Positions 33,868-43,670 of a DNA stretch of 64,000 bases are shown piece by piece. The translations under genes were made by a program, and so were the position numbers. The DNA comes from Mycobacterium sp. (GTDB lineage: Bacteria; Actinomycetota; Actinomycetes; Mycobacteriales; Mycobacteriaceae), in contig JAHFVD010000020.1 of assembly GCA_023264735.1 (NCBI GenBank), forward strand, positions 45,021-109,020, written 5' to 3'. Numbering within the stretch: position 1 is the first letter of the stretch; each line of letters begins with the position of its first letter. The notes under the pieces are model-generated. The model did not search any database. It was not told the origin of the DNA and saw nothing but the letters and a program-made list of their open reading frames with translations.

Positions 33868-34590
33868 TCACGAGAAGGCCCGAGTGACTTTTTCGGTGGT
33901 GCGGTGCCGGTCCTGGACGGCCGGATCTGGGTTCGCAACCTGTACCAACGACGCTCCAGCGGCGAACACAGCCAGCAGATTCGAGATCAGCAGATCGGGG
34001 GTTTCCCAGCGCCCTGCAGACCACACCCGGTCGCTTGCGGTCAGTCCGGCGGCATCGGCAGATGCGCCGGCTTCGGCCAACAACGCCTCGGCGCTTCGGC
34101 CGGCCAACGCATCACCTGGCGACCTTTCCGGGAGGACCTGGTCGCCATGCACCCGCACTGCGGTCGCGTAATCGGTGACGCCGAGGGGAAGATCGGCGAC
34201 CGGCTTGCCGAACGGATCCAGCGACAGCACGGCGATCTCGCCCGTGCCGGCTGCCTCGCCCGCCTCGTCGAGCCGCTCGGCTGTGCAGAAGACGATGTCG
34301 GCGGAACCCGCCTCGGCAGGCGGCAACACGACTTCGGCGCCGATCCACCACACGCCCAATAGCACCGCCGCTGTCTGCCAGTGCGCCGGCAGCAGCACCG
34401 CCACCCGGCTGCCCGGCCCTGCGCCGAGCTCGTCGCGTAACAGGTTGGCGGTCTTGGCCGCCCAATTGGCCAGCGTCACCGTCGACAGCTCGATGCGCTC
34501 GCCCGTCGCGTCGTCGTAGTAGGTGATCCGTGGGCCCATCGGGTCGGCCCTCAGCAGCGGATCGAGCACTGTCGCAGTCAGATTGGCCAT
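33868..34590 (-). CDS. TIGR03089-family protein (AMP-ligase-like fragment fold, Rv3268-like)
   Basis: 240 residues resembling the actinobacterial TIGR03089 family, which looks like the N-terminal part of adenylate-forming enzymes but lacks the full ligase. Visible stretches are LRADPMGPRITYYDDATGER, LSTVTLANWAAKTANLLRDE and RVAVLLPAHWQTAAVLLG. Function is unknown. ATG at 34590 shares a base with the stop of the LCP gene (TGATG), so the two are coupled, as for Rv3267-Rv3268. Confidence 0.85.
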   Translation of the reverse strand: MANLTATVLDPLLRADPMGPRITYYDDATGERIELSTVTLANWAAKTANLLRDELGAGPGSRVAVLLPAHWQTAAVLLGVWWIGAEVVLPPAEAGSADIVFCTAERLDEAGEAAGTGEIAVLSLDPFGKPVADLPLGVTDYATAVRVHGDQVLPERSPGDALAGRSAEALLAEAGASADAAGLTASDRVWSAGRWETPDLLISNLLAVFAAGASLVQVANPDPAVQDRHRTTEKVTRAFS

Positions 34591-36086
34591 CAGTTGACAC
34601 ACTTGGGGTCATCGGACCCAGCGGTGATGATGGGCGACGGCGGGGGAGCGGTGCCGTCGCCGGCCTGACCGGCCGCCTCGGTGACCGCCGCCGACGTCGG
34701 CAGCGATCCCTCCAGGCCCGAACCCGGCCCGGTGTAGTCGCTCGACAGCACCACCCGCACCGTTCCCGCGGGAATCCCCTCTTGGGCCACCACGGGCAGT
34801 CCGCCGAGTTGCTTGGCGACAGCCTGGGCGCCGAGATCGTCATCCTTGGCGGCCTGCACCTGGCTGCGGATCACGTGATCCTTGTCGTTGTTGCCGACGC
34901 TGCCCGCACCAAAACCCGTGGTGCTCAGCACGTCTGACACCGCACTGGCCAGCCCGTTGATATCGGTGTCGTTGACGACGTCGACCTTCGTCTGTTCCGG
35001 GGTGTAGGCGATCTTCTCGGTCTTGCCCTCGGCCTGATCGTGCAGCAGGCTGGCCACCCACTCCTGCACCTGGGACGGGTCGACCCGGACCACCGACTGC
35101 ATGCCGTCGTCACTCCAGCCGGCTTCGTCGAGCACCGGGATCGTCGCGAACGCGACGTTGCCGCCCGCGAGGTGTTCGAGCTGCTTGATGAAATCCATGA
35201 TGTCCCAGCCCGACGAGAGGACCACCGAGCGCTGGATCGCGTCCTGCAGCTTGTTCAGGGTGGACGGGCTGGTCAGGGTCTTGCCCGAAATGACTTGGTG
35301 GGCCAGGGAAGCCATCACCACCTGCTGGCGCACCACCCGGTCCAGGTCGCCGCGCGGCAGGTCGTGACGCTGGCGAACGAAGCTCAGTGCCTGCGGCCCG
35401 TTGAGCTTCTGCCAGCCGGCCGGGAAGTCGGCGCCGGAAAGTGGTTCGTATACCGCATCTTTCAGGCAGACATCGACGCCGCCGAGCGCGTCGGTGATCA
35501 GTGAGAAGCCGAGCAGACCGATCTCGGCGTAGTGGTCGACGGTGACACCGGTCAGATCGGCGACGGTCTTGATGAGCGCCTCGCGGCCCGCCTCGACGGC
35601 CTTGGGCTCGGCCTCGGCGGGATCCATGCCCTGCTGCTCGACCAGCTGCTTCATCTTGTCGAGCTTCACCTGGCCGTAGACGCCGTTGATCTTCGTCTTG
35701 TCCAGGCCTGGCGCCTTGACGTAGGAGTCGCGGGGAATCGAGATCGCCGTCGCCGACTTTCCGTTGTTCGGGATGCGGACCAGGATGATCGTGTCGGTGT
35801 TGGTCGACACATCGTCGCCGGCGTGCAGGGCCGCGAGCTCATCCTCGGACAGCGGGTTGCCGTGCGCATCGGTGCGGCTGTCCATCCCGACCAGCAGGAT
35901 GTCGATCGCGCCGTCCTGTCCGCCGCCGCCGAGCGCTGCGGTGCTCATGTGGAAGATGCCGTTCTCGAAGGAGCGGATCTTGCCCCACGCGACACCGGTG
36001 CTGACCATCACCGCCACCGCGAGCAACGCGAGCGCAGTTCGGGTCACCCGCCGGGCGCCCGTCACTGCTTCGGTGTCAGCAGGCAT
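34590..36086 (-). CDS. LytR-CpsA-Psr (LCP) family ligase, Lcp1-like
   Basis: 498 residues with an N-terminal transmembrane helix (ALALLAVAVMVSTGVAWG). The LCP domain begins at IDILLVGMDSRTDAHGNPLS with the conserved Asp/Arg, then has ISIPRDSYVKAPGLDKTKIN and LSFVRQRHDLPRGDLDRVVR. A C-terminal LytR_C domain follows (about residues 370-470). It matches Rv3267 (Lcp1), which attaches arabinogalactan to peptidoglycan outside the membrane. It could also ligate the exopolysaccharide. It is divergent from rmlD. Confidence 0.9.
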   Translation of the reverse strand: MPADTEAVTGARRVTRTALALLAVAVMVSTGVAWGKIRSFENGIFHMSTAALGGGGQDGAIDILLVGMDSRTDAHGNPLSEDELAALHAGDDVSTNTDTIILVRIPNNGKSATAISIPRDSYVKAPGLDKTKINGVYGQVKLDKMKQLVEQQGMDPAEAEPKAVEAGREALIKTVADLTGVTVDHYAEIGLLGFSLITDALGGVDVCLKDAVYEPLSGADFPAGWQKLNGPQALSFVRQRHDLPRGDLDRVVRQQVVMASLAHQVISGKTLTSPSTLNKLQDAIQRSVVLSSGWDIMDFIKQLEHLAGGNVAFATIPVLDEAGWSDDGMQSVVRVDPSQVQEWVASLLHDQAEGKTEKIAYTPEQTKVDVVNDTDINGLASAVSDVLSTTGFGAGSVGNNDKDHVIRSQVQAAKDDDLGAQAVAKQLGGLPVVAQEGIPAGTVRVVLSSDYTGPGSGLEGSLPTSAAVTEAAGQAGDGTAPPPSPIITAGSDDPKCVN

Positions 36087-36153
36087 CAGCCCAGGCTACT
36101 GGCGAGACGGCCGCAACCCGGGTAGCGCAAACCGGCGTGCCAGACTCGTAATC

Positions 36154-37032
36154 GTGGCGGCAAGAATCGTGATCACGGGTGCAGGTGGCCAGGTTGGGCG
36201 ATTTCTTGCAGGTGAGGCGGCCCGCCAGGGCCGTGCGGTGAGCGCGTTGACGCACCAGAGATTGGACATAACCGACCCGGCCGCTGCCGAGCGGTTCATC
36301 GCCGAAGGGGACCTGGTGGTCAACTGCGCGGCGATCGCAGGAGTCGACACCGCCGAAGCGGACCCCGATACGGCTTACGCCGTCAACACAGGAGGGCCGG
36401 AGACCGTCGCGCAGGCCTGTGCCCGGGTCGGCGCGCAGCTGATCCACCTCTCCACCGATTACGTCTTCGACGGCCGGCAGCGGCACCCCTACGAGGTCGG
36501 CGACCACGCCGCGCCGCTGGGCGTCTACGGGCGCACCAAGCTCGCCGGTGAGCTGGCCGTGCTGGCGGCGATGCCCGATGCCCACATCGTGCGCACCTCG
36601 TGGGTCTACACCGGTGGCGCGGGAAACGACGTCGTCGCCGGCCTGCGCCGGGCCGCCGCCACCGACCGCACTGTCGAGGCCGTCGACGACCAGACCGGGT
36701 CGCCCACCTATGTCAAAGACCTCGTCGACGCGTTGCTCGAAATCGGCGAGGGCCACATCGCCGAACCCGTCCTGCACGTCGTCAACGACGGCGCGTGCAC
36801 CCGCTATGAGCAGGCCAGGGCGGTGTTCGAAGAACTGGGCGCCGACCCGCAACGGGTGCGACCGGTCAGTGCCGCACAGTCGCCCCGCCGGGCGCCCCGA
36901 CCGTCGTATTCGGCACTGGCGACGGCGATGTCGGTACGGGCCGGGGTGAGCCCGCTGCGGCCGTGGCGCGCGGCGTTGGCCGAGGCGCTGGCTCAGCCTC
37001 TCGACGGCGGACAGTTACCCTCTACGCCGTGA
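36154..37032 (+). CDS. rmlD: dTDP-4-dehydrorhamnose reductase
   Basis: 292 residues of the short-chain reductase/RmlD family. The NAD(P)-binding motif is RIVITGAGGQVGRFLAGEAA, with LSTDYVFDGRQRHPYEVGD and the catalytic YGRTKLAGE (YxxxK). It makes dTDP-L-rhamnose, needed for the arabinogalactan linker. GTG 36154 is the start nearest the Rossmann motif; longer in-frame extensions overlap the divergent LCP gene. The stop overlaps wbbL (GTGA). Orthologue of Rv3266c. Confidence 0.93.
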   Translation: MAARIVITGAGGQVGRFLAGEAARQGRAVSALTHQRLDITDPAAAERFIAEGDLVVNCAAIAGVDTAEADPDTAYAVNTGGPETVAQACARVGAQLIHLSTDYVFDGRQRHPYEVGDHAAPLGVYGRTKLAGELAVLAAMPDAHIVRTSWVYTGGAGNDVVAGLRRAAATDRTVEAVDDQTGSPTYVKDLVDALLEIGEGHIAEPVLHVVNDGACTRYEQARAVFEELGADPQRVRPVSAAQSPRRAPRPSYSALATAMSVRAGVSPLRPWRAALAEALAQPLDGGQLPSTP

Positions 37033-37919
37033 CGTCCAGCCGCCCCCTGACCGTGGTGACGGTGACGTACTCCCCGGGCTCACATCTGGATCGCTTCCTG
37101 TCCTCGTTGACGGTGGCCACCGACCGTCCGGTGACGGTGGTGCTGGCCGACAACGGCTCCACCGACGGGGCGCCTGAGGAAGCCGTCGAGCGCTATCCCG
37201 GCACCCGGCTGCTGTCCACCGGCGGCAACCTCGGCTACGGCAGCGCCGTCAACCGCGGTGTCGCGACCGCGCCCGCCGACGAGTTCGTGATCGTGGCCAA
37301 CCCGGACGTGGTGTGGGGACCCAACAGCATCGACGAACTGCTGGCCGCCGCCGAGCGCTGGCCGCGCGCCGGGACGCTGGGTCCGCTGATCCGCGACCCT
37401 GACGGCGCGGTCTACCCGTCGGCGCGCCACCTGCCCAGCCTGGTGCGGGGCGGTATGCACGCGGTCGTCGGCTTCGTCTGGAAGAAAAACCCGTGGACGC
37501 GGGCCTACCGGCAGGAATACCTCGAACCCACCGAGCGGCCGGTGGGCTGGCTGTCGGGAGCCTGCCTGCTCGTCCGCCGCGCGGCATTCGACCAGGTCAA
37601 AGGGTTCGACGAGCGCTACTTCATGTATATGGAGGACGTCGACCTCGGCGACCGCTTGGGCGAGGCGGGCTGGCTCAACGTGTACGTGCCGTCGGCGGAG
37701 ATCCTGCACGACAAGGGCCACTCGACCGGCCGCGATCCGGCCAGCAATCTGCGCGCACATCACGAAAGCACTTACATTTATCTATCCGATCGCCATTTTG
37801 GTTGGTGGCGTGCGCCGCTGCGATGGACGATGAGGAGCGCGCTGAAGGTTCGGTCGCGCGCGGCGGTACGCAAGTCCCGGCGCGAGCTTGGCGAAACAGT
37901 AGGGGGCCTGAGTGAGTGA
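37029..37919 (+). CDS. wbbL: Rhamnosyltransferase WbbL-like (GT2)
   Basis: 296 residues of a GT2 enzyme that adds rhamnose to the decaprenyl-linked GlcNAc, forming the arabinogalactan-peptidoglycan linker. Motifs are LTVVTVTYSPGSHLDRFLSS, IVANPDVVWGPNSIDEL and DERYFMYMEDVDLGDRLGEA. GTG 37029 overlaps the rmlD stop. The downstream manB overlaps by eight bases, so rmlD-wbbL-manB form a coupled operon as in M. tuberculosis (Rv3266c-Rv3264c). Confidence 0.92.
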   Translation: MTSSRPLTVVTVTYSPGSHLDRFLSSLTVATDRPVTVVLADNGSTDGAPEEAVERYPGTRLLSTGGNLGYGSAVNRGVATAPADEFVIVANPDVVWGPNSIDELLAAAERWPRAGTLGPLIRDPDGAVYPSARHLPSLVRGGMHAVVGFVWKKNPWTRAYRQEYLEPTERPVGWLSGACLLVRRAAFDQVKGFDERYFMYMEDVDLGDRLGEAGWLNVYVPSAEILHDKGHSTGRDPASNLRAHHESTYIYLSDRHFGWWRAPLRWTMRSALKVRSRAAVRKSRRELGETVGGLSE

Positions 37920-38997
37920 AGTTGATCCGTCGAAGGTCGACGCGGTGGTGCTTGTCGGTGGCAAGGGCACTCGCCTGCGGCCGCTGACGGTGTCGACTGC
38001 CAAGCCGATGCTGCCCACCGCGGGGCTACCGTTCCTGACGCACCTGCTGTCGCGCATCGCCGAAGCCGGCATCGAGCACGTCATCCTCGGCACGTCGTTC
38101 AAGGCGGCGACCTTCGAATCCGAGTTCGGCGACGGCTCCAAGCTCGGCCTGCAGATCGAATACGTCGTCGAGGAGCATCCGCTGGGCACCGGCGGCGGGA
38201 TCGCCAATGTGGTGCCGAGGCTGCGCAACGACACGGTGATGGTCTTCAACGGTGACGTACTGTCCGGCATGGATCTGCGTCAGCTGCTGGCCCGCCACCA
38301 CGAGTCGCAGGCCGATCTGACGCTGCACCTCGTGCGGGTGAGCGATCCGAGGGCGTTCGGCTGTGTCCCCACCGATGCCGACGGCCGCGTGCAGGCCTTC
38401 CTGGAGAAGACCGAGGATCCGCCATCCGACCAGATCAACGCAGGCACCTACCTCTTCAAACGCGAGATCGTCGAACAGATCCCGCGCGGGCGTGAGGTGT
38501 CGGTGGAGCGTGAGGTGTTCCCGGCATTACTGGCCGACGGGGTGAAGGTCTGCGGCTTCGTCGACTCGAGCTATTGGCGTGACATGGGTACGCCGGAGGA
38601 CTTTGTCCGCGGCTCGGCCGACCTGGTGCGCGGCCTGGCTCCCTCGCCTGCGCTGGGCGGGCGACGCGGCGAGAGTCTGGTGCACGACGGCGCGTCGGTG
38701 TCACCCGGGGCGGTGATGGTCGGCGGGACGGTGGTCGGCCGCGGCGCCGAGATCGGGCCGGGGGTCCGTCTGGACGGCGCGATCATTTTCGACGGGGCGC
38801 GTATCGAAGCGGGTTCGGTGGTGGAGCGCTCGATCATCGGCTCCGGTGCCCGGATCGGGCCGCGCGCGCTGCTGCGCGACGCCATCATCGGCGACGGCGC
38901 CAACGTCGGGGCCCGTTGCGAACTGCTGCGCGGGGCGCGGGTGTGGCCCGGGGTCGTGATTCCCGACTGCGGAGTCCGGTACTCGTCGGACATCTAA
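37912..38997 (+). CDS. manB: Mannose-1-phosphate guanylyltransferase (GDP-mannose pyrophosphorylase)
   Basis: 361 residues. The nucleotidyltransferase signature is VVLVGGKGTRLRPLTVSTAK, followed by VFNGDVLSGMDLRQLLARHH. The C-terminal left-handed beta-helix of hexapeptide repeats covers about residues 270-355 (GAEIGPGVRLDGAIIFDG). It produces GDP-mannose for lipomannan, PIM and mannosylated proteins. Start GTG 37912. Orthologue of Rv3264c; the older symbol manB for this locus conflicts with the phosphomannomutase name used elsewhere. Confidence 0.9.
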   Translation: MSEVDPSKVDAVVLVGGKGTRLRPLTVSTAKPMLPTAGLPFLTHLLSRIAEAGIEHVILGTSFKAATFESEFGDGSKLGLQIEYVVEEHPLGTGGGIANVVPRLRNDTVMVFNGDVLSGMDLRQLLARHHESQADLTLHLVRVSDPRAFGCVPTDADGRVQAFLEKTEDPPSDQINAGTYLFKREIVEQIPRGREVSVEREVFPALLADGVKVCGFVDSSYWRDMGTPEDFVRGSADLVRGLAPSPALGGRRGESLVHDGASVSPGAVMVGGTVVGRGAEIGPGVRLDGAIIFDGARIEAGSVVERSIIGSGARIGPRALLRDAIIGDGANVGARCELLRGARVWPGVVIPDCGVRYSSDI

Positions 38998-39539
38998 CGC
39001 GAGCGGCCGACGGTCACCAGGTGTGCCACCGCGGCATCGATGCCCTCGGGCAGCGCGTCGACGGGCCACCACCGCAGATCCAGTGATTCGTCACTGATCG
39101 CGATGGCGGCGTCCGCGGGCGCACGGGTGATGAACTGCAGATCCAGATGGCGGGTCGGCACTCCCAACGAGCAGGTCAGCGCGTGCACATGAATGGCGCC
39201 CAGCGACGCATCGATGTGCAGGCCTTCAATCCCGGATTCCTCGGTCGCCTCGCGCATCGCGGCGGCGACGATGTCGGTGTCTACCGGCTCGCAGTGCCCA
39301 CCGAGTTGCACCCAGCGGCCCAGCCGCGGATGCAGGGTCAGCAAAACCTCGTCGCCGGAGCCCGAGACCACCAGTGCCGAGGCGGTGATATGGCCTGGGA
39401 CGCAGGCACGTTCACACGAGTCGGTGCGCGCCAGCAGGAATCCGAGGACGGCTTGGCGCAACGCGTCCTGGCCGGCGTCGGGAGCATCCCACTCGGTCAG
39501 CAGCTCGATCGCCGAGTCCCTCACACCGGAGTACGTCAC
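38994..39539 (-). CDS. NUDIX hydrolase
   Basis: 181 residues. The Nudix box is visible around [20 protein letters not shown] followed by EESGIEGL, fitting GX5EX7REUXEEXGU with variation at the first Glu spacing. It probably hydrolyses a nucleoside-diphosphate derivative. GTG 39539 overlaps the fbiB stop (GTGA), so it belongs to the fbiA-fbiB operon; the longer frame to 39632 is inside fbiB. It is convergent with manB. Such a Nudix gene accompanies fbiAB in many mycobacteria. Confidence 0.85.
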   Translation of the reverse strand: MTYSGVRDSAIELLTEWDAPDAGQDALRQAVLGFLLARTDSCERACVPGHITASALVVSGSGDEVLLTLHPRLGRWVQLGGHCEPVDTDIVAAAMREATEESGIEGLHIDASLGAIHVHALTCSLGVPTRHLDLQFITRAPADAAIAISDESLDLRWWPVDALPEGIDAAVAHLVTVGRSR

Positions 39540-40906
39540 CGTCGCACCAGAAGATCGCCGACCGGCGCGGGATCGCGGGGCTCGGGTGGGTCGACCGGGT
39601 AGCCGATCGCGACGGCGCCCAGCGGTTCCCAATCCGGTGGCAGGTCAAGGGTTTCGCGGACCAGCTCGGCCGCGAAGATCGTCGAGCCGATCCAGCAGCT
39701 GCCCACGCCGCGGACCGCCAGCGCGACCAGCAGCCCCTGCACCGCGGCACCGGCCGCGACGGTGAACATGGTGTGCTCGGCCTCGGTGCGGGCCGCATCC
39801 GGATAGCTGTGCGCGCCATCGGGCACCAGGAACGGTATGACGACCTCGGGTGCGTCATAGAGGATCTGCCCGCGCCCGATGCGCCGCTCGACCGCGTCGG
39901 CCGGCAAGGCGTCGGCGGTCAGGTCAGCGCGCCAGGCGTCTTTCATGGCATCGAGCAGCGCGCTGCGACGCGCGCGATCGGCCAGCCAGACGAACCGCAC
40001 CGGCCGGGTGTGGTGCGGGGCCGGTGCGGTGAGGGCCTCGGCGACCGCTTCCACGATGAGCCCGGCGTCGACCGGTTCGGCCGCGAACTGGCGTACCGAC
40101 CGGCGCAGCAGTTGAGCCTCGCGGCGGCCGAGTTCGATCGACTCGGCGGTGCCCAGCCAGAACAGGTCGTCCTCGCCGCCGCGTAACAGTCGCGCCGCGG
40201 TGGACCCGTCGTCGTCGAGTTCGAGTCCGCGGACCACCGCGACGGGCACCGCGGTCAGCTTGCCTTTGACAAGGTCGGCGGCGGCGGCGATTTCGTCGGC
40301 GACAGCCACCTCGGTGACCACCAGCTCGTTACCGTGCCTGTCGACGGCGCCGGCGTAGCCGTACAGAACCGGCAGCCCGGACGAGCCGATGGCGGCGTCG
40401 GTTTGGCCGTTTCGCCAGGCGCGGCCCATCGTGTCGGTGACCACTACCGCGACATCCACATCCAGCCGGTCGCGCAGCGCTGTGCGTAGTGCCGCAGCAC
40501 TTCCGTCTGGATCCAGCGGCAGCAGCGCCAATTCGGTTGCGCCGACATTGGAGCCGTCGACGCCGGCGGCCGCCTGCACGATGCCGTTGCGGTTCTCGGT
40601 GATCAGCGTGCGGCCCTTGCGGGCCAGCACCCGTACCGCTTCGGTGTCGATGAGTTTGCGCCGCAGGGCATCTCGCTCGTCAGGATCCGACGGCGCCGCG
40701 ACGACGCGGCCCTCGCATTTGGACATCACCTTGCTGGTGACCACGACGATGTCGCCATCGCGCAGCCACGGGGCGGCCTCGGCCAGTGCGGCCGCAAGGT
40801 CGTCGCCGGGCCGGAATTCGGGAAGTCCGGCGACGGGCAGGATTTCGACGGGCGCCGCGCTGCCGTGGTCGCCGCTCGGCGGCGCCGTCGGACTTGAGCC
40901 GATCAC
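39536..40906 (-). CDS. fbiB: Coenzyme F420:L-glutamate ligase
   Basis: 456 residues and two domains. The N-terminal gamma-glutamyl ligase (CofE) domain has [20 protein letters not shown] and [20 protein letters not shown]. The C-terminal nitroreductase-like FMN domain starts near residue 250 ([20 protein letters not shown]) and has [20 protein letters not shown]. It reduces dehydro-F420-0 and adds glutamates. GTG 40906 overlaps the fbiA stop; the open frame extending to 41386 lies within fbiA. Orthologue of Rv3262. Confidence 0.95.
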   Translation of the reverse strand: MIGSSPTAPPSGDHGSAAPVEILPVAGLPEFRPGDDLAAALAEAAPWLRDGDIVVVTSKVMSKCEGRVVAAPSDPDERDALRRKLIDTEAVRVLARKGRTLITENRNGIVQAAAGVDGSNVGATELALLPLDPDGSAAALRTALRDRLDVDVAVVVTDTMGRAWRNGQTDAAIGSSGLPVLYGYAGAVDRHGNELVVTEVAVADEIAAAADLVKGKLTAVPVAVVRGLELDDDGSTAARLLRGGEDDLFWLGTAESIELGRREAQLLRRSVRQFAAEPVDAGLIVEAVAEALTAPAPHHTRPVRFVWLADRARRSALLDAMKDAWRADLTADALPADAVERRIGRGQILYDAPEVVIPFLVPDGAHSYPDAARTEAEHTMFTVAAGAAVQGLLVALAVRGVGSCWIGSTIFAAELVRETLDLPPDWEPLGAVAIGYPVDPPEPRDPAPVGDLLVRR

Positions 40907-41904
40907 AGCGTCACGCCCGCCAGTTCCAGCCCGGCGCGCACCATTTCGGCGGTGGCCGACGGCTCTGACATCAGCAGGGGTATCGATTTGACCGTCACCC
41001 CTGGGATTTCGGCATGATCGCCCTGCGAGATCAACCAGTAGTCCAGGATGCCGGTCGCCGACCGCGCGCCGTAGTGCCTGGCGACGGCTTGCGACGAGGT
41101 TTCCACGCCGATCACCGACAGGCATTCGTCGGCCATGCCCCGCAACGGCTTTCCACCGATGATGGGGGAGTAGCCGATGACCGGCGCGGGCGTCGACCGC
41201 AAGGCTGCGCGGACGCCTGAAATGGCCAGGATCGCACCGACGCTGACCACCGGGTTCGACGGTGCCAGCATGACGACGTCGGCATCGCTGATGGCATCGA
41301 CGACACCGGGCGCGGCAGTGGCGTTTTCGGAGCCGACGAACGCGAAGCTGTGGGTGGTCACCTGCGCCCGGTAGCGCACCCACCACTCCTGGAAGTGAAT
41401 CGCCTTGCGGTCGCCGGTGTCCGGATCGTCGATCACGACGTGGGTTTCACACCGATCGTCGCTCGCCGGGAGCAGTGTGGCGCCGGGGGTCCAGCGGTCG
41501 CAGAGTGCCTCAGTGACCTGGGAAAGCGGATATCCGGCTCGCAGCATTTGACTTCGCACCAAATGCGTGGCCAAATCCCGGTCGCCCAAACCGAACCAAT
41601 CCGGTTGTACCCCGTAGGCCGCCAATTCTTCTTTTGCATTCCAGGTCTCGTTGCGATGTCCCCAGCCGCGTTCGGGATCGATACCTCCACCTAAGGTGTA
41701 CATACAGGTATCGAGGTCCGGGCAGATGCGCACGCCGTGCATCCATGCGTCGTCGCCGATGTTGACCACGGCCGTCAGCGCGTGATCAAGATCGCCTGTG
41801 GCTCCGGATATCTGGCGGGCGAACTGGCCGAGCCCGAGCAGTCGCTGCACGCCCAGCAGGAATCGGGCACCCCCTACGCCGCCGACGAGAACGGTGATCT
41901 TCAC
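40903..41904 (-). CDS. fbiA: Phosphoenolpyruvyl transferase of F420 synthesis (CofD family)
   Basis: 333 residues. The family start [20 protein letters not shown] is followed by [20 protein letters not shown] and [20 protein letters not shown]. It joins activated phosphoenolpyruvate to Fo, giving dehydro-F420-0. GTG 41904 places the start one residue before KITVLVGG, as in homologues; GTG/ATG codons further upstream exist to 41952. First gene of the fbiA-fbiB-nudix operon, divergent from whiB2. Orthologue of Rv3261. Confidence 0.94.
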   Translation of the reverse strand: MKITVLVGGVGGARFLLGVQRLLGLGQFARQISGATGDLDHALTAVVNIGDDAWMHGVRICPDLDTCMYTLGGGIDPERGWGHRNETWNAKEELAAYGVQPDWFGLGDRDLATHLVRSQMLRAGYPLSQVTEALCDRWTPGATLLPASDDRCETHVVIDDPDTGDRKAIHFQEWWVRYRAQVTTHSFAFVGSENATAAPGVVDAISDADVVMLAPSNPVVSVGAILAISGVRAALRSTPAPVIGYSPIIGGKPLRGMADECLSVIGVETSSQAVARHYGARSATGILDYWLISQGDHAEIPGVTVKSIPLLMSEPSATAEMVRAGLELAGVTL

Positions 41905-42204
41905 ACCGACCGACACTAGGCGGTCGGCACTTTCGGTGATGCACGCGGTCACAATCGAGTCACTCTCAAGACACGCCGGTGCATCGACTCGCCGAATTGT
42001 CCAAGGAAAATGGTATTAATTTCGGTTCAATCGCTTGCGCGAAGCAGCTGCGACGTGTCTAATCACATCAGTGTCATTTCCCGGTCGGACCTGCCGGTTT
42101 TGGTGTCCCATACCGTGATTCGACCAGGTGTTCGAATTGAGTTGGGCACACTTCATAGTGGGCGACATGCGAAAGATCTACGAAACCAGGTGAAGGAGGC
42201 GGAA
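41905..42204. other. Divergent intergenic region between fbiA and whiB2
   Basis: About 300 bases separate the two starts and should contain both promoters and the whiB2 leader. The part around 41995-42130 is A+T-richer than the genes. I could not fix a convincing -35/-10 pair or operator. A GAAGGAGGC ribosome-binding site lies at 42192-42200 ahead of whiB2. Confidence 0.45.
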
Positions 42205-42564
42205 ATGTCCTATGAGCACGTAATCGGCGCGATGGGGTTGCCGCAGTCCATTCCCGGCTCGCAGACGATGGGGGTAATGGCACGCGCTCACCTGAGTTTG
42301 GTGCCGGACCCGATCATCGATGCGACACCGGATACGGCCGAAGATGAAGACCAATGGCAGGAACGCGCGCTGTGCGCGCAGACCGACCCCGAAGCGTTCT
42401 TCCCTGAAAAGGGTGGTTCTACCCGTGAAGCCAAGCGCATCTGCCTGAGCTGCGAGGTGAAAGACAAGTGCCTCGACTACGCCTTGGCTCATGATGAGCG
42501 CTTCGGCATCTGGGGCGGGCTCTCCGAGCGGGAGCGTCGTCGTCTCAAGCGCGGCATCATCTGA
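42205..42564 (+). CDS. whiB2: WhiB-family iron-sulfur regulator WhiB2/WhmD
   Basis: 119 residues. The four cluster cysteines are C57, C80, C83 and C89 (RALCAQTDPEAFF; RICLSCEVKDKCLDYAL), followed by the GIWGGLSERERRRLKRG turn and basic tail that bind DNA with the sigma factor. It matches WhiB2 of M. tuberculosis and WhmD of M. smegmatis, which is needed for septation. ATG 42205 follows GGAGG and gives the longer WhmD-like form with its non-conserved N-terminal extension. Confidence 0.95.
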   Translation: MSYEHVIGAMGLPQSIPGSQTMGVMARAHLSLVPDPIIDATPDTAEDEDQWQERALCAQTDPEAFFPEKGGSTREAKRICLSCEVKDKCLDYALAHDERFGIWGGLSERERRRLKRGII

Positions 42565-42579
42565 CGCGCTGACGCGCGT

Positions 42580-43074
42580 CTAATCCTCTTCCATACTCGG
42601 GTCGATAACTGACGGTTCGACCCCGAGATAGGTGGCCACCTGTGCCACCAAGATCTCGTGCAGAAGGTCCGTCAGATCGATCGAGTCCTTGGCCCGCCGC
42701 TCGATCGGCTTGCGAAACAACACTATTCGGGCCCGCGTGGAGTTACCGCGAACGTCCACCCCGGCCGGGATCAGACGGGCCAGCGCGATAGGCCCGTCGG
42801 CGACCACTTCGGCCGGCCATTGCACACTGTCCGGATCCTTAGGCGCAATGCGCGGGATCTCGTCGACGGCGACGTCCAGTCCGGTGAGCCGTTGCTGCCA
42901 ACGCCGCTCGATCGGCTCGTAGGCTTCCAGCACCGCCATGTCGAACCGCTCTGCGCGGCTGCGCCAGCCCGGCACCGTCGGTGGCAGCAGTGGCCCCCGC
43001 ATCTCGCGTCCCCGGCGTGATCCCGGACCGCCCCCAGACCGACCACCTCGCCGGGAGCTGCGGGAATCGGCCAC
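42580..43074 (-). CDS. Zincin-like metallopeptidase-family protein (Rv3259-like)
   Basis: 164 residues resembling actinobacterial 'metallopeptidase family' proteins such as Rv3259. Conserved parts are MRGPLLPPTVPGWRSRAERF and DMAVLEAYEPIERRWQQRL; the end reads DLLHEILVAQVATYLGVEPS. The HE in that last motif is present but the second His of HExxH is not, so protease activity is doubtful. The start is uncertain: GTG 43074 gives an Arg/Gly-rich leader, while ATG 43002 begins at the conserved sequence. It is divergent from the DUF3499 gene. Confidence 0.78.
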   Translation of the reverse strand: MADSRSSRRGGRSGGGPGSRRGREMRGPLLPPTVPGWRSRAERFDMAVLEAYEPIERRWQQRLTGLDVAVDEIPRIAPKDPDSVQWPAEVVADGPIALARLIPAGVDVRGNSTRARIVLFRKPIERRAKDSIDLTDLLHEILVAQVATYLGVEPSVIDPSMEED

Positions 43075-43140
43075 GAGAGAGATCGTAACGGTTGTGAATC
43101 GGCGGTCTTGTGGCTGCGCGTGTCCGCGAGTCACCGGTGA

Positions 43141-43593
43141 ATGAACCGCGATAACCTCACGAACGTGAATGCTCCCCGTCGCTGCTGCCGGCCTGGGTGC
43201 CCCCATTATGCGGTGGCGACGCTGACGTTCGTCTATTCCGATTCCACCGCCGTCGTCGGCCCGCTTGCGATCACCCGCGAACCGCATTCCTGGGACCTGT
43301 GCATCGGGCATGCCACCCGGATCACCGCGCCGATCGGCTGGGACCTGGTTCGCCATGCCGGCCCGCTGCCGGAGTTCCCCGACGAGGACGATCTCGTGGC
43401 CCTCGCCGACGCTGTCCGTGAGGGCCGCGACGGAATATCGGCCCGGGCGCCGGTCGCGGGCTTCTCCGAACCCGGCGCCGCGGCACACGCACCGGCGACC
43501 AGTGCTCCGATGATGCCGTCAGCCGCGCATCGGCCGACCACCGCGGGCCGTCGGCGTGGACACCTGCGCGTACTGCCGGACCCGACAGACTGA
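43141..43593 (+). CDS. DUF3499-family protein (Rv3258c-like)
   Basis: 150 residues of an actinobacterial family of unknown function. The conserved N-terminal half has four Cys/His positions that could bind zinc: RRCCRPGCPHYAVATLTFVY and EPHSWDLCIGHATRITAPIG. The C-terminal part is Ala/Pro-rich and variable. GTG 43165 is a possible shorter start, just before RRCCRPGC. It sits between whiB2 and the phosphomannomutase gene as in M. tuberculosis. Confidence 0.87.
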   Translation: MNRDNLTNVNAPRRCCRPGCPHYAVATLTFVYSDSTAVVGPLAITREPHSWDLCIGHATRITAPIGWDLVRHAGPLPEFPDEDDLVALADAVREGRDGISARAPVAGFSEPGAAAHAPATSAPMMPSAAHRPTTAGRRRGHLRVLPDPTD

Positions 43594-43670
43594 CGCCATA
43601 GCCGCCCGTACCGGGGCGCGCAAACAGATAGGCTGGCGGCCAAGAGTCCCTCTCGGTCAGGAGAACCGCC